Shown: one piece after another, positions 1-12,762 of the stretch | Layout of the letters: every line of letters starts with the position of its first letter | Position numbering within the stretch: the stretch's first letter is position 1 | NCBI GenBank assembly: GCA_038373885.1 | Contig: JAWZYV010012406.1 | Coordinates: 1 to 64,000 of the forward strand | Source of the DNA: Cheiracanthium punctorium | Taxonomy: Eukaryota; Arthropoda; Arachnida; Araneae; Cheiracanthiidae | Length of the DNA: 64,000 nucleotides | Direction: 5' to 3' | Position numbers and translations under genes: made by a program | Notes under the pieces: model-generated | Databases searched by the model: none | What the model saw: the letters and a program-made list of their open reading frames with translations, nothing else | What the model was told of the DNA's origin: nothing

Positions 1-1918
1 ATTTTAAAACAATAAGCATTAACAAAAGGGATACAATTGTTTTCTTCTAAAAAGAATGCATTAAACTTTGCCTATGTCGGAACCGTTTAAACTCAGAAAA
101 TATTTTCCGTCACACGATTTTCCGCGAACTGCAAACAATTTCTAAAATTAGTAGAAAACCCACTGCAAAATTAATAAATTTTGTGTGTGGGAAAAAAAGG
201 GGGATTAAAAAAATTGAAATAAATTAAACAATTAAAATAAATATAACGTGAATGAATGACACTATTGCGTTTGTTGAAGTTTCAAGGTAAAATTATACGT
301 ACTAAAATAATGTACATGAGATAAATTAAACAAAAATTTATTAATACTATAAATGTTGCCATAGCTCTTTTCTGACCTTCAGAATTTTTGAAATTCGCAT
401 GAACCATTGAGCTACTGGTTCTATTTCTAATTTAAATATGACATACATGCCTCAGCTAATAAAAAGCAAATTTGTGACATTGATATATTTGAACTACAAT
501 TTATCAATGTCAGAAAAAGTAACTTTTTACTTTTCCACTATTTTATAGTCAAATTAAAGAAGTGACAGAAACTAATCCTACGTACTGAATAAAATAACTA
601 TAGTATTCAGAGTCCGTATAAAATCGAACTGAAAGTAAAAAAGAAATTTTGTAGCCTATGAAAATTATAGTCACAACTTTTAAATTTCTGTGTCAGCGTT
701 GACACGCTCTTGTAGAAAAAGAGTAGAAACTTTTCAAAAAGCATCAATTTGCCGGGGAAACACCAGAACAAGCAAGAGAATGAATTCATAATTTTAAAGC
801 AGCCGAAAGTCATTCTTTTAATCCGAAAATTCTAACTAATCTGGGATCTGAGCCATTTTAATCGCGACACATACAAATCTACTTCCCCAAATGAACAGTA
901 AGTCAGCAGAGAGCAAATGGGAAGCTGTTAAAAAAATAAATAAATTGCAGGTTTGATTTCTAAATCGAGCATTTGAGAGGATATAACCATTGAGCATGCA
1001 TTGAAAACAATGAATAAAACTGCATTTGTAAGTCAAAATCCAGAAATTACAGGTTTAAACAAGCAGACTCCATTAGGGACAGGAAAGGCGGTTTAAAAAA
1101 CGAATGTTTGGTCTATAGTTCAACTAACCTAGATTTTGGTTTCGCAACGGCTTGTAATCAGCATCGGAGGATGGACATGAGGTCATATTATTCGATGCAG
1201 CCGTTATAATATAAGAGTACAGTGATCACTCACTAATACTTGCTCTCTTTTTATGCACGTTTTTCCCGGCTGAGGACATGAGAAAACAATGATAATTCTC
1301 ATTCATTTATGCGCTGTACTAAGACAGCACCTCTCACTTTTGCGCGCCGAAAAAAAAAAAATGTTCTAAGTTCAAAAAGTAAAATTTTCAACTTAGGACA
1401 AGTATTGCTTATTGTAAAAAAATTTACCATTTTTGCCAATTTTCGATTTTTAATTATTTTGTGAGAAAGTAATAATAGAATAGAAGTAAAATATACTTCG
1501 GGTATGTAACCATTTCCATTGTGTTCATCAAAGGCAGTGTAATTTATTTTTAAAAAAGAATTTTGAAATATATCTCATTTACATTTTTTTATTATACATA
1601 TACATATAAATTAAGAATATGATGTATTTCAATGTACTGATCTTTCACTCTTAAGCCCCTTCGTGTAGCTTTTTGTTTATGCACGTTTTTCTTGCTGTCT
1701 CTTGCGCCAGCGCGTAAGTGGGTATATACTGATCACTATATACAGAATTTAAATTAGAACTCAGAAAATAATAATAATAATAAAGTAATTAAAGTGGCAC
1801 TTAATACAAAATTTCATTTTGAAATAAGCTTCGTTCAGATGAAAGAGAACAGATCCTTATATAGTAGAACTTGTCGAAATCGGAATCAAAAGGGAACACA
1901 CACACATTTTATTTAAAG
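1..1918. other. AT-rich noncoding sequence, no gene seen
   Basis: No coding signature is visible; the open frames here are short and low in complexity. A weak inverted similarity around AGTGATCACT (about 1220) and TGATCACTAT (about 1729), with related TTTATGCACGTTTTT blocks at about 1250 and 1675, may mark a decayed element whose ends I could not fix. If the gene containing the 5584-5760 exon continues downstream on the minus strand, this may be intron. Confidence 0.5.
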
Positions 1919-1922
1919 TTAA

Positions 1923-2347
1923 CCCTTTAGTGCATACTGTAACCAATTGATTACACTTATTTTTCCATAATAAAAAGAAAATTTTGCAGTTTCTGTTTAA
2001 ATATGCATTTAATATAAATATAAGAGCATCAGGAAATAATTTTTAGTTTTTAAAAGTGTATGACAACATTATTTTGAGCAAACAAACATGATTTCACTGT
2101 GTCTGCATCCAGTTCACTGAACAAATTTTTGAATGCTCCTTATTGCTACATGAAAAAGAATAGAAAACTATTAAAAAATAGTAGTATTAGGACTAAATAA
2201 AGTAAAATCAGGCTATATTACTTCCTTTTGTTTTATGACAGCTATAGAGTGGAATTTGATTTTTGAAATTCGAACATTTTCGCGATTTTTCAAGGAAACT
2301 ACATGCTGAAATTTTTTTATCATTTATAAAAATCATGCATTTTAGGG
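1923..2347. mobile_element. piggyBac-like MITE with TTAA target duplication
   Basis: The element is flanked by TTAA on both sides (1919-1922 and 2348-2351). Its ends are inverted relatives: CCCTTTAGTGCATACTG on the left and, read from the right end, CCCTAAAATGCATGATT. A TTAA target duplication next to ends starting CCC is the hallmark of piggyBac-type elements. The 425-bp interior is AT-rich and has no transposase frame, so it is a non-autonomous derivative. Confidence 0.65.
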
Positions 2348-2351
2348 TTAA

Positions 2352-5300
2352 TTGTCCGTAAATAAAAACATGAAGCTGGAACCATAACGTATTTAAATAA
2401 ATAATACGTTCATGTCTTAATGAAATGTCCGCTTAAGGCAGTATTTACTGTAAAAATTTTCTAAACTACCAAAATAAATATATGGCGTTTTTGCTTTTTA
2501 GTTAATCTACTCAGTAAATATAGGAGCTTTCTCGAATTCATTCTGACGCTTACATTCAACTGCGCGGAACCAGAAAAATCGATATTTACAGAATTTTAAC
2601 TTCGTTTCACTTCTACAGCGATCTGCCAGTTAACGAAAGCTTTTAGCCACTCATGCGAATAAATTTTTAGAAAATAACCAGAAAGAAAATTCAATAAAAG
2701 TATTGGGACAGGAATTAACTGATCAAGAAAAATATGTAAGCTGGGGGGCTGCGAAAGGAAAGAAATAACTAGGCTTTAACTAGTGATGTCACATAACTGA
2801 ATATACATTTCAGAGTATTTCTAAGGAAACATAAGGTATAGAAAACATGTAATGCATCAAATTATCTTCTAGCATAACAAAGATCCAAGTTTTTCGGGTT
2901 TTCCCCCCAATCCTAATTTCGATAATTCAGATATTCGAATATTCCGATAAATACCTCATCTCTCGCCTTTATCATCAAATATGGAGAGGGAGGGAGGGAG
3001 GGGGTGAAGATGAAACAATTATTCAGATTCACTTGCTTATTTTGGCAGTCTGGTCAAAAAAAAAAAAAAAAAAAGTAAAGAGAAAAGTGGAGAAGTAAGG
3101 GGTTTAAAAATAAATTACAAAAAGAAAAAAGTTAAAAAAACAAAATACTTACCTTTTTATGCACTTTTTAGAAGCCTGATACAAATTCATGTGCTATTAG
3201 ATTCGTCCCTCATATGAAAAACTTTGAATATTCATAATTATTTTATTAGCAGATAGACTTTGAGAGCTTTCTTTTTAATAAAAAAAAAAAACACAAAAGA
3301 GCTGGCTTAATCAACAATTGGCATAATTTTGCACCGTCATCTTCATTTACATTGCAAATTGTAAAGGGGAGCGAACTATTTTTAGCATTTCTCTAAGTCA
3401 TTTTGCAGAATTGACACATTTTCTAAATATTCTCTTGTTAAAAAAATTGCAACATTAATCATTAACACTGTTGACGGCATTTAAAATATTTTAATAAAAA
3501 TCTGTAATTTTTTTTATTTTTTCAGAATTTCAGTAAAAGGGCAGGGGGGGGGGAGAGGATAAAACGTGCTTTCGACAGTCACACAACTGTGTTTTTACAG
3601 TGCATTCTGATTGGCTTTGCTATAAAGTACAATAAATTTTTAATGATATCGTTGCAACTTTACACTTAAAAAAAAGGGGGGGGGAATAGAAAGGAAAAAA
3701 GGAGGTATTTAATTAATTGCACAGATTTATTTTTCATAAGCATTCAAAAGGGAAAATTGGTAAACTGAATTAGAGAGTAACACATACTTTATGTGCAATG
3801 TAGGAAATGGCTATCGTTCAAAAAATTTCAAAAATACAATCTCTTCCCCTAATTTTAAGAAAAAAAAAATTTAATGCATAATTATAAGATAAGAAAAACA
3901 GCCTTTCATTACACCATTGATAAGCAACACCACATTATAATCTACGAATATTTTAAACAGTTTATTGCTTTAACAGTAAATTTATAATTAATTTTGGTAA
4001 AATGTTTCAAGGCAACTTTGAATTAAGTTTATTTAAGCTCTCTCTTTTTAAGGATGTGTGTGGGTGTAAATCCACGTATGATGTTCCAATTTATTTTATC
4101 CCCTTCCCACATTTACTTAAGAAATTGATTTTTTTTTTTTTTTTTTTAGTAAACAGAGATATCTGCACAAAGTTGTTTTTGCAGCAGGTTTTAAAACTTA
4201 AAAAGTAAAATATAAACTGCAAAAATAGTAAGATATGCTATAAAAAGTTACAAAACTGAATTTTTAAAATATTTTTTAATAAAACACTTAACTTTTTCAG
4301 ACCATATTGAATTATTTCTCCGAGAGATTAAATTTGTAACAAAAATTTAAAAAATCCTGTTTATGAAAAATTTCCATAATAGGTATACGCAACCGTTTAA
4401 CTTTAAAAAAAAAAAAAATGATGTGGATTTAGTATGATTTAACAGACGTACATGACTTCCTTGTACTTTTATTAAATCATTCATAAATATTTTCGGTGCA
4501 CTTTATCTAATCCTATTTTATTTGAAAGGGATACAATATAGCTACTAAGGTACAATTTGATAAATAGATTTGATTTTTTCCCAATAAATCCTGTGTAAAA
4601 TGAAATCTAGTGGAGTGTTGACCGAGGGATGAGTGCCAAGAATCATCGCGTAAGAGAAAATTTAGCTTGCAATATAGGGTATATTAGATACGACTTTTCG
4701 GAACATATGCACAATTATTCAATTATTTTAAACTTAAACACTTACGAACACCTCTCTGGTTGTTTTAAACTGTTTCTAAACTATACATTAATATTTCCCA
4801 TATTAAATAATGAAGAAATGAAAGTTGGTGCTTCATACAGTTGGGAGGGGGAAATCTCGCGTTGAGGTGGAGTAGTAATATCCATTCGCCTTCGCGCTGT
4901 GGTGCGAGTCCACTGCCTACTGACAAGTATTTAAAACCCTAGTTTAGTTTCAAACCTCAGAAGTATTATTAAAAATACAAAACGAAGAACCAACTTTTTC
5001 AAGTCCGAGTTAAGTGAATTCGAGGCTAAGGAGGTCTTTCACGAAGCTCAGTTTGAAAAACCCTCCTACTGAGGATCCTACATACGAGAGTCCTTCATTT
5101 TAGGCGGAGTAAAATTTTGTTTTATTATGCATGCACCTGAGCCGCTTGAGACCCCCCTCATCTTAAAAAAAAAGAAGAAAAAAAAAACTTGATCAGATAA
5201 AACAACTACACTAAACTAAGGTATCTATCGCTGTGTAATTGATTCTCTGGATGAAAAGGAGTCATTACGACAAAACTGCAATAAATGTATAATAGCAATA

Positions 5301-5583
5301 TGCCCAACGACGGCCTACAACAAGAATTATATCGGCATTGTTTAGCATTTCAAATACAATTTATTTTTGAGTCTTCATTCATTTTCGGAAAAAGGGCTGC
5401 TATGAATTGGTTGTCTGATACTACGTTTTCACAATGTTCGGAGGAGGAAAGGGGGGGGGGGCAAACTCGTCGAAATAGGGCGGACGGATTGGGGGTTGAA
5501 CTGAGTGGCAAAATGAAATCAAAATTGGCCATCATCGACATTCAATGAGGTGCGAACATTTCCACAATGAGCAAAGTACGTAC
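2352..5583. other. AT-rich noncoding sequence, probable intron
   Basis: It contains poly(A) tracts (about 3057-3075 and others), G runs at 3542-3552 and 3676-3683, and no recognisable exon. It lies downstream of the donor site of the 5584-5760 exon and is therefore expected to be intron at least near its right edge. Confidence 0.5.
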
Positions 5584-5586
5584 CTG
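5571..5586 (-). other. 5' splice site (donor) of the Pro/Gln exon
   Basis: On the minus strand the exon ends CAACAG and the intron begins GTACGTACTT, with GT at 5583-5582. The match to the metazoan donor consensus (CAG|GTRAGT) is strong and sits exactly where the Pro/Gln coding signature stops. Confidence 0.8.
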
Positions 5587-5760
5587 TTGCGGTGGGTAGT
5601 TCTGATTGATGGGTCTTGTTGGCGGCGCCCCTTGCGGCTGCTGGGACTGGGAGTAAGGGTGGTACTGCTGCTGAGGTGGATACTGCCCTTGAGACGCGGG
5701 CGCCGGACTCGACATCTGACTGTACGGCCGCTTCAAGGTAGGATCCGGCATAGGGGCACC
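5584..5760 (-). CDS. Internal exon of a Pro/Gln-rich nuclear protein (partial gene)
   Basis: This is a single 177-bp exon of 59 codons, phase 0 at both ends. Reading the minus strand, a pyrimidine-rich tract ending in TTCTGCTTCTCAG abuts the first codon. The last codon, CAG, is followed by GTACGT, a near-ideal 5' splice site. The peptide starts GAPMPDPTLKRPYSQ and ends TRPINQNYPPQQ. By my count 15 of 59 residues are Pro, 13 Gln and 5 Tyr, with SQSQQPQG and YPPQQQYHPY tracts and no folded domain. Such stretches are typical of disordered regions in transcriptional coactivators and chromatin remodelling subunits (for example ARID1/Osa or SS18-type proteins), but I cannot assign the family. The exon is far richer in G+C than its flanks and contains many CpGs. 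No neighbouring exon is recognised, so introns on both sides must be long or flanking exons too short to see. The exon call is strong; the identity is open. Confidence 0.8.
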
Positions 5761-5790
5761 CTGAGAAGCAGAAAAGGAAAAATCATTAGC
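5759..5790 (-). other. 3' splice site (acceptor) of the Pro/Gln exon
   Basis: On the minus strand the intron ends TTTTTCCTTTTCTGCTTCTC followed by AG at 5762-5761, and the exon starts GGTGCC. The long uninterrupted pyrimidine tract is what a strong acceptor looks like. Read-through upstream would give unrelated residues, so the open frame extending to 5796 is not all coding. Confidence 0.8.
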
Positions 5791-7859
5791 AACCATTCAC
5801 TTGTTATTAACGCCTCACACAAAATCATCCGCTACTAATACAATAATCACAATTATTCCGAAAAGAAAAGAAAAAGAAATAGGAGATAGTAGTTTTTAAT
5901 ATAAAAAAATCAAGTCATTAAGGCGTCCGTGACTCATGAGTCCCATAAAGATTAAACCGTTAGACAAGAAAATTATGGACTTTGGCTGGGTTAGTTCGAC
6001 ACTACAATTGATAAAACAAGCGCAACGTGAAAGCGAAACCAGAGGGTAATCCGAAGTGGGACGGGGGAGAGGTGATCTCTAAGTTAATCAAACTAAACAA
6101 CTTGTTCCGATAATGGTAGATTTCTTATCGTACAAGTTAAAATTACATTCTGTATTTTTTCTCCTCTCAATTGAGGTTTTTTCTGATAATTGTAGAAAAG
6201 AAAGGGGGGGGAGGGCAGAACAACATCCATTTTGATAACAAAAATGTGTTTTTAAGCATCTGTAATGTATACAACAAAAACAAGATGGAATGTACATACG
6301 CATGAAGAAAGCGAAAATCTTTTAAAACGGAAAACAAATCAAAATGCTTCGATGCACAAATCTACCATACCATAAGTATTTCACACTGAAAATCCTATTT
6401 ATAGACTTAAGTAATGAGAAACACTTGCTCAAGCGCGAGTATAAGCAGCTTGTTAGAGAAAGTAGAAGGAAAAACTTCTTTTACGAATCAGCAAAATCAA
6501 GTCTCGCATTTTATGCCGAAAAATAGCATTAAATTCTTAATAAAAACGTTTGCTACAATACAGCGATATAACTCCAAAAATTACGAGTCTGGTTGGTCTG
6601 TAATTACTTTCTTTCTCATAAATATATTTAAAGCAATTTTGATGTAAGACTATTTATTTTCTTAAAAAACATTTTTATGATAACACACTTAATCTGTTAA
6701 GTAGCAAAATGAAAAAGAACGTTTAATATTTCTTTTAAGAGATTAATGGAATTATTGGTATAAATTATGGTGCTAATTGGGAGAACGAAGGACTTCTACA
6801 AAGAGCTTAAAATATTGGAACAGCGGTTTACTAGCTATAAATATTTAACAAAATTTATGCTGTGTCCCAAGTGTTTTATTACTATAGATATCTCATTAAT
6901 ATCGAATCACATTTATAAAATACAACCAGTGAGTAATTACTCTTACTTATTGTCTCACTCAACAGAGTAAGAGTAAGATGTCACCCATATATAGATACGT
7001 ATATACAAGAATTGATGGGGAAAAGTAAACAGAATTCCGATTTTTTTATTACTGTTCTAAATATTAAAAAGCATTAATTGCATAATGTGCAAAGAGGGCT
7101 TAAAAAATAAATGCATAAAAATTATATTGGTACCAGTCATTATGAAATGGTACGGACCGTATTACTATTAAATCAATCGCAAGAAAGCAGTTCTTAACAG
7201 GAATTCAGTGTTTTTCTAACAGAAACTATATATTTAGATCAAATTTACATGGAAGCTCATTGCTCAACCATCAACTGGTTAATACTTATTATAAATATCG
7301 CTTCATTTATGAAGAATCGATGCGCTTTTGAAAATGAACCTTGTAGTTCAGTAGAGTAGTACCACATCAACCACACAATAAGGGAACAAGCCAACCAACC
7401 AACATAAAAGAAGAAGAAGAAAAAAAGGCAGGATGTTTGTGGGTTCATTTCTCAGTTATCAAAATAAATGCCCAGGAAAAGTACAAAGGCGACACCCTAC
7501 AGTGCAATGAGGATACGGGCCCGACAAAGGAACGGCATGCGACAGGTGGGATTAAAAAGGGGGGATGAGGTAATCTCATAGTAGTTCCATAACAGTAAGC
7601 TATTCATTGGCGATAAAGTGGGTGTGTCATGTGGACAGCCCATGACAAGTGGAAACGTTGGGTAATTGAAATCGATTGAGTGGAGAGTAATTATCGGGAA
7701 GAGAGCCGAAACGGTACACCGTTCCGCTATTCTGGACATCAATCACCCTTCGAACATTTTAATCCAGGAAGGTCTACGAGTACGGAACATATCTTTCGCA
7801 CTGCGAATGAAAGTCATCCGCTTCTGCATTTTCCGGTACCAAACAAGATGCTCTTCAGA
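5761..7859. other. Probable intron upstream of the Pro/Gln exon
   Basis: The sequence begins with the polypyrimidine tract of the acceptor. The rest is AT-rich with short spurious frames. I saw no second exon, RNA gene or clear repeat here. Confidence 0.5.
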
Positions 7860-7960
7860 TAGTTCAGTTTGTGGGCTATGGCAAGCCTACACGAGGGGTA
7901 TCTATCTGCATATGGCAGAGGGCTTTTTAAGGGGGTTCTAACGCGTATTCAAATTATATC
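7860..7960 (+). repeat. Dispersed repeat family C, partial copy
   Basis: The blocks TATGGCAAGCCTACACGAGG and TTTTTAAGGGGGTTCTAACG are closely matched at 59025-59115, and the second also at about 50165-50185. The shared order and orientation mark an interspersed family. I see no ends or coding content, so the class is unknown. Confidence 0.5.
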
Positions 7961-7998
7961 ATACTATTCAGATAATAAAGGAGAAAAATAATCCATGA

Positions 7999-8096
7999 GC
8001 ATATGCCTCCAAACCCAATTTGTTTTCCTTTGGATTATTTTTCACCTTGGGCAAAACACATCCAAAGGAAAACAAATTGGGTTTGGAGGTGGATGC
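7999..8096. repeat. Long inverted repeat able to form an RNA or DNA hairpin
   Basis: The 30-nt arm at 8006-8035 is perfectly complementary to 8060-8089, separated by a 24-nt spacer. Pairing of 8002-7999 with 8093-8096 (with wobble pairs between) would lengthen the stem in RNA. This size resembles a microRNA or endo-siRNA precursor, but a perfectly paired stem is also what a very young palindromic MITE or foldback would give. Transcription cannot be judged from sequence. Confidence 0.7.
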
Positions 8097-8920
8097 ATCG
8101 AAGCTGAGCTCGATAAATTGAAAAGAGAAACTTAGGGCCGACGTCCAGTTAAGTGCGTTTCAGTACGCTATAATGGGAACCCAATGTATTTTTCAGAATC
8201 TTGAAGACGCACTGCGGAGAAAAGTGCTCCCACTGAGCGGTGGGCGTGCTTTTGTGGTTTCATGCGTTATCCTTTGTCGGTGGTCATTAAAAGTCAATAA
8301 ATTCTTCGACCCTGCACCGTATCCCCCCTTGTACAATGCCTTGACCATTAAAAAAAAAACTCCGCTGCGTCCGGAAAAAGACGCAACTGGAAATCGGCCT
8401 TAGAGTAACATTTCGAATAATTAATATATACATTCGTATATTGTTAGGCTGTGAAAAAGTTACTTTAGCCTCTCATAAAATCAGAATCTTGAAACGATTT
8501 GGCCACTTTTTCGATCGCATTGCAATCGAATAAAGTGAAAGCGATATTCGCAAATCGAAGACAAGGCATTGAAGTGCCATGCTATCCTGCAGAAAAAACT
8601 ATTTCACCCATAGCACTCTCAATTATTAATATTTTGTTCCTCTTTTTTTTATCCACCATCTACTTTATGAACGATTGGCGATTTGTGTGGTATAGATTCT
8701 GAAATTTATGCATTTTTCTTCTAATATTTAAAATATCCATTCGAAATTTCTAAGAACAGTTTTGTAAATAATAATAGAATATCTTAAAATATCGAAAGAA
8801 AAAAAGATTTCATAAAAGGTAAATTAAGCAATGGTCAGATAACACTATAACGAGAAAAAATATTAATAGTGATACTATTAGTGAAATATTTTTTTCTGGG
8901 AGGATAGCATGGGAATTTGT

Positions 8921-8925
<5 letters not shown>

Positions 8926-8969
<44 letters not shown>

Positions 8970-8970
8970 C

Positions 8971-9001
<31 letters not shown>

Positions 9002-9002
9002 C

Positions 9003-9036
<34 letters not shown>
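8926..9036. repeat. (AT)n/(CA)n compound microsatellite
   Basis: Runs of AT are broken by ACAT and CACACACA. The apparent Tyr/Ile-rich reading frames here are by-products of the dinucleotide repeat. Confidence 0.95.
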
Positions 9037-9037
<1 letters not shown>

Positions 9038-9779
9038 ATTAATAAGTAAAACACAAAACATACTACAAATAAGACATATCTCGCATAAAAATATAACAGC
9101 TATTAGCAAGAATTAGAAACCAGATTTTGAAGCCAAATAAAGTGCAAGAATTATTGTGATAATATAATGGAACGGAAATTATAACCACTGTCACCATCGT
9201 CAGGGGCCACAAACAGTGGATTATAATTTAGAGCAAACCAAATAGTAGGGTTTCGGTTGTGTGGCATATCAGAAGAGATATTAACTCCACACATCTGGGC
9301 CCTACCCTACTATATAAAGGAAAGAAGAAATCAAAAAGATAACAAAAATTAGAAATAGGAATAATAATTTTACATACCAGACCTTGAGCACATGGAAATC
9401 TCATTTGAACAAGTGATATGTGTTGCCAATGCTAAGAATTGTAAAAAGTGAAAAATGGTGTTGCCACTAAATAAAAGTGTAAAAGTGGAAAGAAGAAAGT
9501 ACAGGAGTTGCCAAATACTAAAAGGTAATATTATTAAATTTTAAGAATATCCAAGTATATTAATATAATAAATATATATTGAATGATAATAAATTAAAAT
9601 GATTGAATAAAATAAATAGTATAGCAAAATTAAATATAACATTGCTTAAAAAATATAATGATTATTATTATTGACAAAGTATGTATAATAGGTTATTGTA
9701 TGGCAGAAGATTAATCTATTAAATAAGAAAAAAATAAAAAATAATGTTTAGGACAGAATAATCACAATATAGAAACCCC

Positions 9780-9780
<1 letters not shown>

Positions 9781-9812
<32 letters not shown>

Positions 9813-9816
9813 CTCC

Positions 9817-9875
<59 letters not shown>

Positions 9876-9889
9876 ATATATATATATGC
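9781..9889. repeat. Poly(T) followed by (AT)n microsatellite
   Basis: A run of about 28 T is followed after a few bases by about 70 bp of AT dinucleotides. Confidence 0.95.
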
Positions 9890-12163
9890 ATGCATATACA
9901 GATCCAAATTGTTTTTAAACATATTACTTTTTTTTTTTTTTTTTAATGAGAAAAATTTCCTCCGCCCGACCCAACCATCCAATTACAACCTTAAAACCAC
10001 AACCCCACCCAACCTCCAGTAAATTAACAAAGACATTAGACACATCATTATCAAGAATTGTATATAATAGATTTTAGGAACTTAGTGGGATAGTTGTATT
10101 GTCTAGCTGACAGAAATAAAGATTTAAGATTGGAGACTTTAAAATCTTCAGAACATAGAAACTTGATTCTACAGCAGTGATTATAGATGATATTGCGAAA
10201 TACAGATATATATATGATGCAACTAAATTAGGAAAGTTTGCAACAGAAAAATATAAGTAAAACATTAATGGTCAGATAGAATAACAATTTTTGTATTCTA
10301 GTGGTCCGTTATATATTTTATTTTTCTCGGCCACTGCACCACCGTTTTCGGGTCCCGACCTTTTGAAAAGAATCAATAGCTGTAGGTTAAAAATGATATT
10401 CGTAGGGATACATTTAGGCGAGTCAGAAGGTTTTCATATCACAATTTTACTTTAGACTATGATCAATTTTCTACAAATCCTGGATTCGTCACAGAATACA
10501 CACATTTATGAATATTGTTTCTAAATTAAGAGGAAGAAATTCATGCGTTATTATTATTTTTTTTTATCGCATATTCTAGACATAGGAAGAACTAAACACC
10601 AATTCTTCCATGAGGGGCTATCAATAAAGCAAATCTCATTAAAAATTGACGTTGGGCTAAAGATACAGAGTTCGCATCAAAGCCAAAAAAAAAAAAAAAA
10701 AAAAAGTTTATGTACGGTTAAAGATATGTTCAAGCATTAAATTTTCATAAATATAATTTCTCTGAATTGTTATAGTAAACAGGAGGACACATACCTAATA
10801 ATCAATCCCCTTCTCTTCCCCCCCCCCCTCCTTGGACGGAGGAAAATACATCAGAGCTTTTCAAATGCTAAGATATCCTCATGTAAACAAGATTTTTCAC
10901 ACACACAAAATGTTAATTAAGCGAAGTAAGCAAGCCAATATGTTAATAAATAATTTAAAATTTAAAGATTACGAGGGTGGCAAGTTTTGAGACTACAGAG
11001 AAGCATTACCAGTATTTTATTTCTTTAATTTAAGAAGAGCAAGAAGCTATTAAAAGCATGTATTTTGAAAAATTAGAACCATACTAAGAAGTTATTGTCA
11101 AACGAATTTTAAATAATGTTTGATACATAATGATAACCAGACGAATCGACACAGTCAGTATTAATATTAAACTATGCTCCAAAGAAGTATTTTCCAACCA
11201 CCGGACAGCTGGGCTTTGCTGCCAGTTGTCTAAAATAATTTATTGTTAAAAAAGAAAAAAAAAAGTGGAGTGGCAAATGTCGTATTAAAATTTATATTTA
11301 CATAACATTTGATTTTATAAATAAAGTATTTATTTATGGCGTAAAAGGTTGGAAAAACTGGTCAATGAAAAATAATTATCACGTTTGCTTTCCAATGTTT
11401 TCTTCACTCCCCATCCCTCCAAAAATAAAAACGAAGTAATTAAATGATATTAAATTAGAAGTTGAATAGCGTATGTTTAATTTATTTATTTTGTTCTAGG
11501 TAGACTTTATAGGCAAATGCTGTTGCTTTTTAAAATAAATTGATAAATAAATTATGTTTAATTTCACTTTAAAATAAAACATAACTAACATAAACAGTGC
11601 TCTTCCTCCGTTTCATTCCACTCAAAATAAAATAAATAATCAGAGATTGAAAGGAGTTTTGAAAATTAAAAAAACAACGAAGATTTCTTAGCCGCACGTC
11701 AATTAGGAGCTACAAAGATGTTGATTAGGAGCTAATCGTCAAAAGATTTCTTTTAAGTTATCCAGGACTAGTTTTGCTCTCCCTTGTCAATAATTAAATA
11801 TAAATTTTTAAAAAGCAGAAATCCATAAAAATTGAAATTCGTAAAATGTGTTATTTATTTTGTTTTAGTGAAATGCAATTACATCAGTACAGAATCTTTA
11901 TAATAAACTTAAATTAAGTAATTAATTTCGTTTAAAAAATCTGTACAGCATAATAAGTTCTAGATAATAATTTTTAAAAAAATCAGAGGGAGTGGTGGGG
12001 TGGGCGGAATCTACAAGTTACAGCGAAACCTAACTTTTCTTTTGATTCCAAAAGCATTTCCGCTAACATCCCCCAAGATCCTCATCACCATACACAAACC
12101 CACATGGCTAATTAACATAACCCACGTGACCTACAGAAAGACGACAGAGCAGCGATAAATCGA

Positions 12164-12400
12164 CAACAAATCTCTTACAGAAAACCACGTGGCTACTGAT
12201 ACTACCGTCTTTTCCTGCCCCACCCCATCCCCCCCCCTCCAGCCCTTCTCCAGAGTATGTATGCGCGTGTAGTTTGAATGGATGCATAGCAGCGAGCATG
12301 GATGGATGGATGAATGAATGAATGTACTATTCACTCAACAAATGGAAGGTCGTTGAGAATAGGTTTACGAGACGAGACACGGGATGTTTGTTTACACTGG
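12164..12400 (+). repeat. Duplicated noncoding block, copy A (E-box, GGAT minisatellite)
   Basis: It shares, in the same order, AACAAATCTCTT, ACCACGTGGC, a (GGAT)n-type tract, AAATGG-AAGGTCGTTG and the exact 18-mer TACGAGACGAGACACGGG with 20723-20974. Spacing differs mainly in the low-complexity centre. Neither copy has an open frame conserved with the other, so this is a duplicated noncoding unit or an old transposon remnant. Confidence 0.7.
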
Positions 12401-12762
12401 AAAAGGCAAGAACAAGTGAAGAAAAAAAAATTAAAGAAGAAGAAAAAAAAAAGGCTGTAGTAAGCATGAACTGAAAAAACATTTGATGGCTTTTCAAACA
12501 CGTTGGTAGTAAGTGTTTAAGTAGGTGTCAACCCCCCCCCTTTTTTTTTAAACAATAACATTCGCATGGTATATTTCATTAATATTTTTTTTTCATCAAA
12601 TTATCCAAGATATTCAAATTTTCTAGTGAGCATATCATATTCAATGTTCCATAATAACAACCATAAAACAATTAGTCATAGCATTCTGTCACAATCATGA
12701 GCACCGATGTCTATAGTTCTATATCCCAGAGTTGGTAAGTTTTCGACAGTTGATTATTTTAT

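Larger units (their letters stand above)
8097..12163. other. Noncoding sequence with microsatellites
   Basis: No gene is recognised. It holds the simple repeats listed separately at 8926-9036 and 9781-9889. A small inverted repeat is also present: ATAGTAGGGT at 9242-9251 against ACCCTACTAT at 9303-9312, with GTGTGG/CCACAC inside. Open frames across the AT repeats are artefacts. Confidence 0.5.

Noticed and set aside
1216..1740. Possible transposon with AGTGATCACT-type inverted ends
   Set aside because: The inverted similarity is short and partly palindromic, and no target duplication was found.
5545..5838. 97-codon Leu/Arg-rich plus-strand frame
   Set aside because: Antisense shadow of the Pro/Gln exon.
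8810..9109. 99-codon Tyr/Ile-rich open frame
   Set aside because: It is a translation of an (AT)n/(CA)n microsatellite.
9169..9320. Possible MITE with ATAGTAGGGT/ACCCTACTAT arms
   Set aside because: Only short arms and no target duplication; noted as a minor inverted repeat.
9719..9982. 87-codon open frame with Lys and Tyr/Ile runs
   Set aside because: It crosses poly(T) and (AT)n tracts; no domain and no coding bias.
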